Source: CALBPI01 sp039700805 (GTDB lineage: Bacteria > Pseudomonadota > Gammaproteobacteria > Steroidobacterales > Woeseiaceae). From it: a DNA stretch of 14,337 nucleotides. Of the stretch, positions 5,667 to 12,202 are shown one piece after another; the first letter of the stretch is position 1; each line of letters begins with the position of its first letter. A program made the translations under genes and the position numbers. Under the pieces are notes generated by a model that saw only the letters and a list, made by a program, of their open reading frames with translations, did not search any database and was not told where the DNA came from. Where the stretch lies: assembly GCA_039700805.1 (NCBI GenBank), contig JBCAZE010000076.1:1-14337 (forward strand), read 5' to 3'.

Positions 5667-6380
5667 ATGCCCGTCATGGAAACCTCGGACCTGACGCCGC
5701 GCGAGTACTGGGCGAGCGTTAAGGCCAACCCCAATCGCGCGAAATTTGGCTTCGGTGAAAAAGCAGCGATCATCAATATCGACATGCAACGTGCTTACAC
5801 GGACATCGAGACATACAAAACCGCCTACCAAACGAATCCGAAGCAGATCGACTACATCAATGAGCTCTCTGCACTGGCGCGCGCGAAGCATATGCCGGTC
5901 ATCTGGACCTATGTGGCTTACATGGATAATGCTGATGACGCAGGTGCTTGGGGCACGCGAACCAATACGCCTGACTCCTTGCAAAACATCAAAGTCGGTG
6001 ACCCGCGCTCCGAACTGGACTCGCGGTTGGAGATCGACCATAGCCAGGATGCAATCATCAACAAACGCATGGCCAGCGTATTTCACGACACCATGATTCC
6101 ATCGCTGTTGGTGTGGCACAAAGTGGACACCGTTATTCTGACCGGCGGCAGTACCTCTGGCTGTGTTCGCGCTTCGTGCATCGCATCGCTCTCCACAGGC
6201 TATCGCACGATCATTCCTGAAGAATGCGTTGCCGACAAACACGAGATCCCGCATTACGCGAACTTGTGCGACATGATGTTGAAGTATGGCGATGTCGAGC
6301 CCGTGCAAGCGGTCAAAACGTGGTTAGAAAATCACCCAGGCTGTCAGCCGATACGCGAAGCGCGCGGCAGCGAGTTTTGA
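5667..6380 (+). CDS. Cysteine hydrolase, isochorismatase/N-carbamoylsarcosine amidohydrolase family
   Basis: 237 residues with the family's catalytic triad in order: Asp39 in INIDMQRAYTD, Lys133 in NKRMASVF, and the nucleophile Cys166 in GGSTSGCVRASC. The serine/threonine-rich loop before the cysteine is the cis-peptide oxyanion-hole segment. The closest resemblance is to N-carbamoylsarcosine amidase-like and ureidoacrylate-type amidohydrolases, which release ammonia and CO2 from carbamoyl groups, rather than to true isochorismatases. It is cytoplasmic. AAAGGAA six bases before the ATG gives a good ribosome-binding site. It is the first gene of an operon with two PuuE-like hydrolases, 25 and 3 bases apart, suggesting it acts on a carbamoyl or amide product of a ring-opening step. 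The exact substrate cannot be read from the sequence. Confidence 0.88.
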   Translation: MPVMETSDLTPREYWASVKANPNRAKFGFGEKAAIINIDMQRAYTDIETYKTAYQTNPKQIDYINELSALARAKHMPVIWTYVAYMDNADDAGAWGTRTNTPDSLQNIKVGDPRSELDSRLEIDHSQDAIINKRMASVFHDTMIPSLLVWHKVDTVILTGGSTSGCVRASCIASLSTGYRTIIPEECVADKHEIPHYANLCDMMLKYGDVEPVQAVKTWLENHPGCQPIREARGSEF

Positions 6381-6405
6381 AAGCAAACGAGGAAGGACTG
6401 ATTCG

Positions 6406-7317
6406 ATGAAGGAAGACCTCGGTCACTATCACTACTGGCCGTACGATGTCCGACCCAAGATCACCTGGCCGAATGGCGCTCGTGTGGCGTTTTGGGTCGC
6501 ACCTAATATTGAATTCTACGAGCTCAATCCACCCGTAAATCCATACCGAAGAGCATGGCCAAAGCCCAACCCGGATGTGCATGGCTACGCGACAAGAGAC
6601 TATGGCAACCGCGTCGGTCATATGCGCATGATGCGTTTACTCGATAAGTACAATGTGCGCGGGTCGATTTCTTTATCGACGGCACTTTGTGAGCATCACC
6701 CGGAAATCATCGCCATGTGCCGGGAGCGTGACTGGGAGTTTTTCAGTCACGGTATCTACAACACCCGCTACACGTACGGTATGGACGAAGCGCAAGAACG
6801 CGCGATCATCGAAGACGCGGTAGAGACCATCCTGAAACACACGGATCAGCGCTGTGCGGGTTATCTTGCGCCGGCCCTGACACACAGTGAGATCACGCTG
6901 GATTTGTTTGCAGAGGCCGGCGGTATCTACACCTGTGATTTATTTCATGATGACCAGCCAACCCCGATCAATGTGCGGTCTGGCAAGAAGTTTGTGTCCG
7001 TGCCTTATTCACTAGAGATGAATGACACCATCGCCTACGTTGTGAACAAAATCGAGCCACGTCGTTATGGTGAGATGATCAAGTCCAACTTTGATCGACT
7101 GTATGCAGAAGGGGCGGAGAACGGTGTGGTCATGTGTGTGCCATTACACGCTTATCAAGTCAGTCATCCACATCGACTCAAGGCGTTCGAGGACGCGCTT
7201 GCGTACATTACGGGCCACTCGGATGTTTGGGTAACAACCGGTCGCGAGATCGCCGAGCACTTCATAGAACATCATTACGATGCGGCGGTCGCCGACATCG
7301 CAGCGAAGGGGGCGTAA
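6406..7317 (+). CDS. PuuE-like polysaccharide-deacetylase-fold hydrolase, copy 1
   Basis: 303 residues with the NodB-type fold as used in PuuE, the allantoinase analogue recruited from polysaccharide deacetylases. Landmarks are WPNGARVAFWV (21-31), RDYGNRVG (64-71), a GSISLST strand, SHG with His115, the AGYLAP segment, a PYSLEMNDT strand (200-208) matching the PuuE PYTLDTND-type segment, and PLHAY with His249 followed by SHPHR. The N-terminal Asp-Asp pair of metal-dependent NodB enzymes is not evident: the first-strand segment reads NIEFYEL. It is therefore more likely to cleave a cyclic amide or ureide than to deacetylate a sugar. GAGGAAGGA about eight bases upstream supports the ATG at 6406. 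It is only a distant paralogue of the next gene. Confidence 0.87.
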   Translation: MKEDLGHYHYWPYDVRPKITWPNGARVAFWVAPNIEFYELNPPVNPYRRAWPKPNPDVHGYATRDYGNRVGHMRMMRLLDKYNVRGSISLSTALCEHHPEIIAMCRERDWEFFSHGIYNTRYTYGMDEAQERAIIEDAVETILKHTDQRCAGYLAPALTHSEITLDLFAEAGGIYTCDLFHDDQPTPINVRSGKKFVSVPYSLEMNDTIAYVVNKIEPRRYGEMIKSNFDRLYAEGAENGVVMCVPLHAYQVSHPHRLKAFEDALAYITGHSDVWVTTGREIAEHFIEHHYDAAVADIAAKGA

Positions 7318-7320
7318 GTC

Positions 7321-8247
7321 ATGCCGCTCGACAAGTCCTACTTCGACTATCCGCATCGCACTTATGGTATGGACCACGACCATTACGATTGGTCGATGCT
7401 GACTGAGAGAAAACCGGTCGAATGGCCAGGTGGTCATAAACTTGCCGTCTGGGTCAATGTCGCTCTACAGTATTTCCCGCTGAATCAGCGTGGTGAACCA
7501 TTTCCGCCGCCAGGCGGTATGACGACCGTGTACCCGGACTTGCGTCATTTTACGCTGCGCGACTACGGCAATCGTGTCGGTATTTTTCGTGTGTTAAAAG
7601 CACTGGACCGTTTCGGTTTGCGCGCATCTTTTGCGATCAACAGTCGCTTGGCGGAACGGACACCTTATTTGATTCGTCGGATCGCAGAACGTGACGATGA
7701 GATCATCTGTCATGGCTGGGATATGGATACGCCACACTACGGCGGCATCGACAAAAACGAGGAGGCGACAACCATTCGTCGGTCTCTGGATGTGCTGCAA
7801 GAAAGCACCGGAAAAGACATTGCCGGCTGGATCAGCCCAGGAAAATCGCAAAGCGAACATACGCCCGAACTGTTGTGTTCCGAAGGTGTTGACTACATGT
7901 GCGATTGGATCAACGATGATATGCCATTCAACTTTCGCACCACGGCGGGTGATATCACCGCTATGCCGTTATCGACCGAGTTGGAAGACCGCTTCATTAT
8001 ACTGAACAACCTACACTCGGAAGTGGAATACGCCGATCAGATATGCGATGCCTGTGATTTTCTGTTGGCTGAGGCTCGTGAGCAGGGAGGGCGGATGCTT
8101 GCCCTAAATATCCACCCCTGGATGATGGGGCAGCCGCATCGCATTGGCATGCTCGAGCGAGTTTTCGAGCACATCACCCAGCAGCCTGGCGTGTGGTCCG
8201 CGACACCGAGCGACGTCCGTGACGTTTGGTTAGCGACGAACGGATAA
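7321..8247 (+). CDS. PuuE-like polysaccharide-deacetylase-fold hydrolase, copy 2
   Basis: 308 residues, three bases behind copy 1, with its ribosome-binding purines inside the end of that gene. The same landmarks recur: WPGGHKLAVWV, RDYGNRVG (80-87, identical to copy 1), CHG with His131, the AGWISPGKSQ segment, a DWINDDMPF strand, and NIHPW with His265 then QPHR. The N-terminal catalytic Asp pair of true NodB deacetylases is absent here too (VNVALQYFPLN). Outside these motifs the two copies differ strongly, so the duplication is old and the pair may form a heteromer or act on successive substrates. Such enzymes are often annotated as allantoinase or chitin deacetylase. The neighbouring amidohydrolase makes nitrogen-compound breakdown the better guess. 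No transporter or regulator is linked. Confidence 0.87.
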   Translation: MPLDKSYFDYPHRTYGMDHDHYDWSMLTERKPVEWPGGHKLAVWVNVALQYFPLNQRGEPFPPPGGMTTVYPDLRHFTLRDYGNRVGIFRVLKALDRFGLRASFAINSRLAERTPYLIRRIAERDDEIICHGWDMDTPHYGGIDKNEEATTIRRSLDVLQESTGKDIAGWISPGKSQSEHTPELLCSEGVDYMCDWINDDMPFNFRTTAGDITAMPLSTELEDRFIILNNLHSEVEYADQICDACDFLLAEAREQGGRMLALNIHPWMMGQPHRIGMLERVFEHITQQPGVWSATPSDVRDVWLATNG

Positions 8248-8383
8248 GCCAACACGCGTTGTGATTCGCCGATACCCATGGCGTGTGCATTCTCTTGAGG
8301 TTGCCGGTTGTATCACCAAGATTGTGCCGTGCGCTTTGGTGGTAAACTGGTTTCTCGGTATGGAATGACGTTGGGGAACGATC

Positions 8384-8755
8384 ATGAAGAAACCACCTGC
8401 AGGCACCGAAGCGCGTGTCGCCAAAATGAGCTTCGGATCAATCTATCCACTGTATCTCTCCAAGATTGAGAAGAAGGGCAGAACCAAAGAGGAGTTGCAT
8501 CGGGTCATCACATGGCTAACAGGATATGACGACGAAGCAATTGAAGCGCAGGTGAGTAACGGCGCAACCTTCGAAACGTTTTTCGCCGGCGCCACACTAC
8601 ACTCAAATGTTCATTTGATTAAGGGCGTCATCTGCGGTTATCGGGTCGAAGAAATGGATGAGGGTCTGCTGAAGCAATCCCGTTACCTCGATAAGCTCAT
8701 CGACGAGCTTGCGAGAGGAAAGAAGATCGAGAGCATCCTGCGGAAAGAAAAGTAA
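8384..8755 (+). CDS. DUF2200 family protein
   Basis: 123 residues that match my memory of the DUF2200 family along the whole length: FGSIYPLYL, KKGRTKEEL (30-38), WLTGYD (44-49), ICGYRVEE (83-90) and YLDKLIDELARGKK (101-114). The family is widespread in bacteria, soluble and cytoplasmic, with no established function. Members are often mentioned near toxin-antitoxin or stress genes, but nothing of that kind is adjacent here. The ATG at 8384 has a purine-rich GGGGAA about seven bases upstream. It is a monocistronic gene, 136 bases behind the hydrolase operon and convergent with the next gene. Confidence 0.88.
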   Translation: MKKPPAGTEARVAKMSFGSIYPLYLSKIEKKGRTKEELHRVITWLTGYDDEAIEAQVSNGATFETFFAGATLHSNVHLIKGVICGYRVEEMDEGLLKQSRYLDKLIDELARGKKIESILRKEK

Positions 8756-8773
8756 GCGTTCCGCTAACCGCTC

Positions 8774-8794
8774 GCGTTACGGATGTTGTAACGC
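8774..8794. other. Stem-loop between convergent genes
   Basis: GCGTTAC (8774-8780) pairs over seven bases with GTAACGC (8788-8794) around a 7-base loop. It lies between the stops of the DUF2200 gene and the BamE-like gene. There is no T-run on either side, so it may serve as an RNA 3' end structure or be incidental. Confidence 0.3.
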
Positions 8795-8820
8795 ACTACG
8801 AAGACACGATGTGCCGGCAA

Positions 8821-9162
8821 CTAGTCTAGAAACGGGTTAAGCGGTTGTCGCACGCCACCTTGTATTCTAATGAACGCAACGATCAGGCGTGGGTCACCGT
8901 CGATGCTGTAGAGCAGCCATAGCAAGCGGCCATTGCTCAGTGGGTACGTCTCATAAATCAATCCGTGACCACGATAGCAGCCGGGCTGCCCAATCAGCTG
9001 TACAACCTCGTCACGGGTCATGCCTGGGACTAACGTGGCGATTTGCGCCTCATTGAGAAATCGATCACCACAAGCCGTCGGATCGGCGTAAAGACTGGAC
9101 GACAACAATACGGCGAGCAAACCGACAAGCGAGCGTGTCCGAATGCCTATCTGCTGAAACAT
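8821..9162 (-). CDS. Exported small protein with BamE/SmpA-like (OmlA) domain
   Basis: 113 residues. Residues 1-26 form a Sec signal peptide (basic n-region, LVGLLAVLL core, cleavage likely after SLYA at 26). No lipobox cysteine is seen, so the mature protein should be soluble in the periplasm, unlike lipoprotein BamE. The mature part has the SmpA/OmlA-style pattern LVPGMTRDEVVQLIGQPG followed by a beta-rich end (LLWLLYSID, LIVAFIRI). Such domains mediate small-scale protein interactions at the outer membrane, but this one is not BamE itself by context. AAGGAC is well placed before the ATG on the minus strand. Two cysteines near the mature N-terminus and in the QPGCYRG loop could form a disulfide. 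Role unknown. Confidence 0.75.
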   Translation of the reverse strand: MFQQIGIRTRSLVGLLAVLLSSSLYADPTACGDRFLNEAQIATLVPGMTRDEVVQLIGQPGCYRGHGLIYETYPLSNGRLLWLLYSIDGDPRLIVAFIRIQGGVRQPLNPFLD

Positions 9163-9302
9163 CGTGTTTGTCCTTAATCACGTGGTGAATGCTAGTTACC
9201 GTGCAGGTTTTTGGGCATGTTTTCAACTGGCCGTTTCACAGTATCAGCTTGCCGCATCAAAGCGGGCGTTCGTCTCGCGAGTGTTCCGGATTGAATGACA
9301 GC

Positions 9303-9327
9303 ATCCAAATGAGGCATGTCTTTGGAT
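9303..9327. other. Stem-loop upstream of the small membrane protein gene
   Basis: ATCCAAA (9303-9309) pairs with TTTGGAT (9321-9327) around an 11-base loop, 47 bases before the start at 9375. It might be an operator dyad or 5' leader structure. I see no convincing promoter hexamers around it. Confidence 0.25.
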
Positions 9328-9374
9328 CGCCGTGCTAGCATTGCCATGGGGACAGACGAATCAGGAGGTGGCCC

Positions 9375-9650
9375 ATGGCCACGGTTTTCCTTGTGTTAAC
9401 AGCCGGTGCATGCGTCTATTTGCTCTATGCCCTGGCGAAGGGTTGGGTCGTCAAAGAAGTTCGTGCTTCACCGGGCATCTATGCGGGCATTACCGCCTTT
9501 TGTGCCTTAGGCTGCTCTGTGCGGATCGATCGCATCGCGAGTGATGTGGCGCAACCTTATGATGTCGCGTTCGCGGCCATGTTGGGGTTCATCGTGTTGA
9601 TATTTTTGGGCGCTTTCCTCGTCAGTCGACGTTCGTCAGCTCAGGGGTAG
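9375..9650 (+). CDS. Small inner-membrane protein, three predicted helices
   Basis: 91 residues from an ATG with a near-perfect ribosome-binding site, AGGAGGTG at 9363-9370. Three hydrophobic segments lie at about 3-20, 35-50 and 66-83. Short basic loops (KGWVVKEVR, RIDRIAS) separate them and a basic tail, SRRSSAQG, ends the protein. The charge distribution suggests a compact inner-membrane protein. No catalytic motif or recognised family is visible. It is convergent with the arsenite exporter gene (36 bases between the stops) and divergent from the BamE-like gene, so it is transcribed alone. The strong translation signal suggests a real, well-expressed protein. Confidence 0.72.
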   Translation: MATVFLVLTAGACVYLLYALAKGWVVKEVRASPGIYAGITAFCALGCSVRIDRIASDVAQPYDVAFAAMLGFIVLIFLGAFLVSRRSSAQG

Positions 9651-9686
9651 ATTTCGATCCAGCGCGGACGTTCCGTCGGCAGAAAG

Positions 9687-10784
9687 TCAGGTATCGAGTG
9701 CCGAGGTGTCTCGCGTCTGATTCAAACCGTTGTCATACCAGGCTTTGCTCGAGTTGACGATTTTGACAACCGATAGCATCACCGGCACTTCGACAAGTAC
9801 GCCGACGACAGTCGCGAGCGCAGCGCCAGACTCGAAACCGAACAAAACAATTGCCGTAGCGACGGCTAGTTCGAAAAAATTGCTGGCACCGATTAATGCG
9901 GACGGGCCGGCGACACAATGCGCAACGCCTAGACGCCGATTGAGCCAATAAGCGAGTCCGGAATTGAAGTACACCTGAATCAAAATAGGTATCGCCAACA
10001 AGCCAATGATTGTGGGTTGGGCGATGATTTGTTCCCCTTGAAATCCAAATAACAGGATCAGTGTTGCTAGCAAAGCCAGTAGTGACGCTGGTTGGAGTAT
10101 GCGCATTGCGGGTTCTAGCCCCTGGTCCCCGTCTCGATCAACAAGGCTGCGTCGAACGAGCTGGGCGATGATGACCGGCACGATAATGTACAAGGCCACC
10201 GACAAGAACAGCGTTTCCCATGGTACCGTGATGGCTGACAAGCCCAGCAGCAAACCAACGACGGGTGCGAAAGCGAAGATCATAATGACGTCATTCACCG
10301 CTACCTGACTAAGCGTGAAGTGTGGCTCACCGTCGCAGAGATTGCTCCAAACAAACACCATCGCGGTGCACGGTGCCGCGGCTAAAATAATCAAACCGGC
10401 GATATACGCATCAATTTGATCGGCAGGAAGATAAGGGGCAAACCAATGCCCAATGAATAACCAGCCGAGCAATGCCATTGAAAACGGTTTGACAGCCCAA
10501 TTGATGAACAGTGTCACGCCGATCCCGCGCCAGTGTTCTTTAACCTCGGATAGCGCAGCAAAATCGATCTTGATCAGCATCGGAATGATCATGAGCCAGA
10601 TCAGGAAGGCCACAGGCAAGTTAACGCTCGCCACCTCCAGGCCACCGATCAGCTTGAAAAGGTCAGGAAAAAAATGACCCAGCCCAATCCCGATGACAAT
10701 GCACAATGCTACCCATATGGTTAGATAGCGTTCGAAGAAACTGATGGGTGAATCGCTATTTTGTTGGATGGCCGGATCCGACAT
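9687..10784 (-). CDS. acr3: Arsenite efflux transporter, Acr3 family
   Basis: Inner-membrane carrier that exports arsenite (and often antimonite) using the proton-motive force; BART superfamily, ten helices. The 365-residue length is typical. Diagnostic residues are present: Cys139 in AAPCTAMVFVWSNL and Glu305 in GASNFFELAVATAI, equivalent to the essential Cys and Glu of characterised Acr3 proteins. The LVEVPVMLSVVKIV end segment is also a family hallmark. The ATG at 10784 has only a weak GAGAG-type ribosome-binding site. No arsR repressor, arsC reductase or arsH lies beside it, unlike most ars operons; the neighbours are a small membrane protein and a DUF3667 protein. It may be regulated from elsewhere or serve as a constitutive exporter. 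Confidence 0.93.
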   Translation of the reverse strand: MSDPAIQQNSDSPISFFERYLTIWVALCIVIGIGLGHFFPDLFKLIGGLEVASVNLPVAFLIWLMIIPMLIKIDFAALSEVKEHWRGIGVTLFINWAVKPFSMALLGWLFIGHWFAPYLPADQIDAYIAGLIILAAAPCTAMVFVWSNLCDGEPHFTLSQVAVNDVIMIFAFAPVVGLLLGLSAITVPWETLFLSVALYIIVPVIIAQLVRRSLVDRDGDQGLEPAMRILQPASLLALLATLILLFGFQGEQIIAQPTIIGLLAIPILIQVYFNSGLAYWLNRRLGVAHCVAGPSALIGASNFFELAVATAIVLFGFESGAALATVVGVLVEVPVMLSVVKIVNSSKAWYDNGLNQTRDTSALDT

Positions 10785-10899
10785 ACCTGACTCTCGCTTC
10801 GAGGCGTTTATGTACAGCAGGTCATTATCTCATTTTGCATGTCGCACAGTGTTACCGTTTGAAGAAGCCGCCGGGGGAAGTGTGGTCAAGACTGCGCGG

Positions 10900-11616
10900 T
10901 CAGATTCCTTTGAAATGATCTATCGTACTGCCAAGTAACAGCACGAAAAACGTCCCCGACAACAGCCCTGCGATATTGCAGAAAAAGGCAATCGGGTAGT
11001 TCCACCATTTTTGTTTGTCGAAAAATTGGGCAATAGCCCACGGTGCATAGAAAAAGGTACCAATTGCGCCGACCGCCAGCACCGGTAGTGGCGTCGTTGC
11101 CTGCAAAATCCCCATTGTGACCAGCAACATCACCATGCCGATGACGTAACACAGCATGACCAATATCTCGAATATCGTGTAGCCGTATCGTGCGAAGAAC
11201 ACACGGACCCATACCGCCGTGAACAAGGCGAGCCCGATATTGGCGTAGCCGTAGTTGTTCGATATCCATGTGAACATCGTGAGTGTTGTGGAAGGTTCGT
11301 TATCGGCGTAGCTAACGTAACCGTCTTCAAAGCCAAAGATCTGCTGGGCGATGGTGTAGATAAAGCTGCAGACGATCACGAAGATAACCGGTTTCACGAA
11401 GCGGGTGCGGTCACGCAAAACGAACTCTTGCAGGTTGGCACCGGGTCGCAGCAGCATTTCTCGGATCGTGAAGAAAAATCCGCGCTCGACATTGAATATG
11501 CTTGCAAGTTCAGATGCGAGGTACTCGCCCGTCAGTCGCGGAAGCGTGACCGGATGTCCGCATTTCGGACAAAAGTCGTCGGTTACCTCTGCATCGCATT
11601 TGTAGCAATTGATCAT
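10900..11616 (-). CDS. DUF3667-type membrane protein with N-terminal zinc ribbon
   Basis: 238 residues. The first 20 residues contain CxxC at 4-7 and CPKC at 16-19, a treble-clef/zinc-ribbon pair that should bind one zinc in the cytoplasm. A short linker and an amphipathic stretch (LTGEYLASELASIFNVERG, then TIREMLLRPG) match the DUF3667 pattern as I know it. Four to five hydrophobic helices follow, including VKPVIFVIVCSFIYTIA, the NIGLALFTAVWVRVFF region, FEILVMLCYVIGMVMLLV and a C-terminal pair. Function is not established for the family. The ribosome-binding site is weak. It lies 115 bases upstream of acr3 on the same strand with no obvious terminator between them, so co-transcription is possible though functionally unexplained. 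Confidence 0.82.
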   Translation of the reverse strand: MINCYKCDAEVTDDFCPKCGHPVTLPRLTGEYLASELASIFNVERGFFFTIREMLLRPGANLQEFVLRDRTRFVKPVIFVIVCSFIYTIAQQIFGFEDGYVSYADNEPSTTLTMFTWISNNYGYANIGLALFTAVWVRVFFARYGYTIFEILVMLCYVIGMVMLLVTMGILQATTPLPVLAVGAIGTFFYAPWAIAQFFDKQKWWNYPIAFFCNIAGLLSGTFFVLLLGSTIDHFKGI

Positions 11617-11946
11617 GTTGAGTACGCCATCGCGGAACGTGCGTTGAAAGCAACCAGTGTAACGTAAGGCAGTCGATCGCCATCGTCATTGCACTATCCC
11701 CACGCCGAATGAGTGGACCAGCGGGCCCACAGATGCATATATCGAGAACGGGCGCGGCGAGTGTCTAGACGATTTTCTCGAACTGAAGATCGAATTCCAG
11801 AGTTTTGATTTCAAAGCCGCTATGCCGTTGAACCGCGGCACAGTCAGCTGGGCCGCTCGACGACATGCCGAGGGTTATAAACCACTGGTGTTTTGTTTCA
11901 GCTTGGCCGTGCAGCTGAGCGCCTTGCTGAGTTGCGAATGGTACAC

Positions 11947-11970
11947 TGTTATAGTATGTTATAACATTAC
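11947..11970 (+). promoter_or_regulatory. Zur-like operator overlapping an extended -10 promoter
   Basis: ATGTTATAACAT (11956-11967) is a perfect 12-base palindrome, extended outward by matching GTA (11954-11956) and TAC (11968-11970). A second, offset dyad pairs TGTTATA (11947-11953) with TATAACA (11960-11966). The GTTATAACAT core with flanking TAC resembles gammaproteobacterial Zur operators as I remember them; other Fur-family repressors are possible. TGTTATAGT (11947-11955) fits an extended -10 (TGn then TATAGT, five of six consensus bases), placing transcription start near 11961-11963, inside the palindrome. A repressor bound there would block initiation. Confidence 0.55.
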
Positions 11971-12097
11971 ATTATTGAGGTTGAGCAGCATCAGCGCGTT
12001 CTAAGCGTCTTTAGGCTACTCGACGTCCACCGGGTACCCTCCCTGGGCCGGCGCAGAATGATTATTCGCACTTCTCTTATCTGCGTCGGCTTTTTTT
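11962..12097 (+). ncRNA. Candidate repressible small RNA or attenuated leader
   Basis: Transcription from the extended -10 at 11947-11955 would begin near 11962 and stop at the strong intrinsic terminator ending at 12097, a transcript of about 136 bases without a convincing long frame. Its 3' end would be a GC-rich stem followed by seven U residues, as in Hfq-bound small RNAs. The middle part (12030-12050) is GC-rich with CCGG and GGGTACCC self-complementary elements. It could equally be a leader that controls read-through into the oxidoreductase gene at 12203. The exact 5' end is inferred, and no known RNA family is recognised. Confidence 0.4.
12047..12097 (+). terminator. Strong plus-strand intrinsic terminator ahead of the oxidoreductase gene
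   Basis: GCCGGCGCAGA (12047-12057) pairs with TCTGCGTCGGC (12080-12090) over eleven bases with a single G-U pair, the loop is 22 bases, and seven T follow (12091-12097). The T-run is only on the plus-strand 3' side, so it ends plus-strand transcription that must begin within the preceding 430 bases, because the gene to the left points away. Confidence 0.85.
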
Positions 12098-12108
12098 GTG
12101 CGTTGTAG
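12058..12108 (+). CDS. Possible 16-residue leader peptide across the terminator
   Basis: ATG at 12058 lies at the first base of the terminator loop. The frame encodes MIIRTSLICVGFFCAL and stops with TAG at 12106. It resembles the start of a signal peptide. Translation would keep ribosomes on the 3' arm and could prevent the hairpin from forming. There is no good ribosome-binding site, so chance is quite possible. Confidence 0.2.
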   Translation: MIIRTSLICVGFFCAL

Positions 12109-12156
12109 ATTGATTCAAACGTCGCGGCACATTTCGATTCACTCTCTTATGTCTCG

Positions 12157-12185
12157 CTGACATACTGGCCCACGAATCATTTACT
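12157..12185 (+). promoter_or_regulatory. Possible promoter of the oxidoreductase gene
   Basis: CTGACA (12157-12162, five of six -35 bases) and TTTACT (12180-12185, four of six -10 bases) are 17 bases apart. The start would fall near 12192, leaving a leader of only about ten bases that just includes the AAGGTGG at 12192-12198. This short leader lowers confidence. Confidence 0.35.
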
Positions 12186-12202
12186 CGTATCAAGGTGGCG
12201 GC

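Larger units (their letters stand above)
11617..12202. other. 586-base intergenic region with operator, promoter and terminator signals
   Basis: No convincing protein gene. The plus-strand frame that stays open from 11663 to 12004 has no ribosome-binding site, an odd composition in its second half, and runs through the AT-rich palindrome, so I do not call it. The left part (11617-11940) shows nothing I can name and should contain the promoter of the DUF3667 gene. The right part contains the Zur-like dyad with an extended -10, a strong plus-strand terminator, and a possible promoter for the oxidoreductase gene; each is listed separately. Confidence 0.6.

Noticed and set aside
6406..8247. Chitin/peptidoglycan deacetylase function for the two PuuE-like proteins
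   Set aside because: No signal peptides, no N-terminal NodB Asp pair, and linkage to a cytoplasmic amidohydrolase all argue for a small-molecule substrate inside the cell.
11663..12004. Long open plus-strand frame in the intergenic region (ATG at 11822)
   Set aside because: No ribosome-binding site, the last third is read from the AT-rich palindrome/promoter region, and the protein has no recognisable motif. The first half looks slightly protein-like, so a gene remnant cannot be fully excluded.
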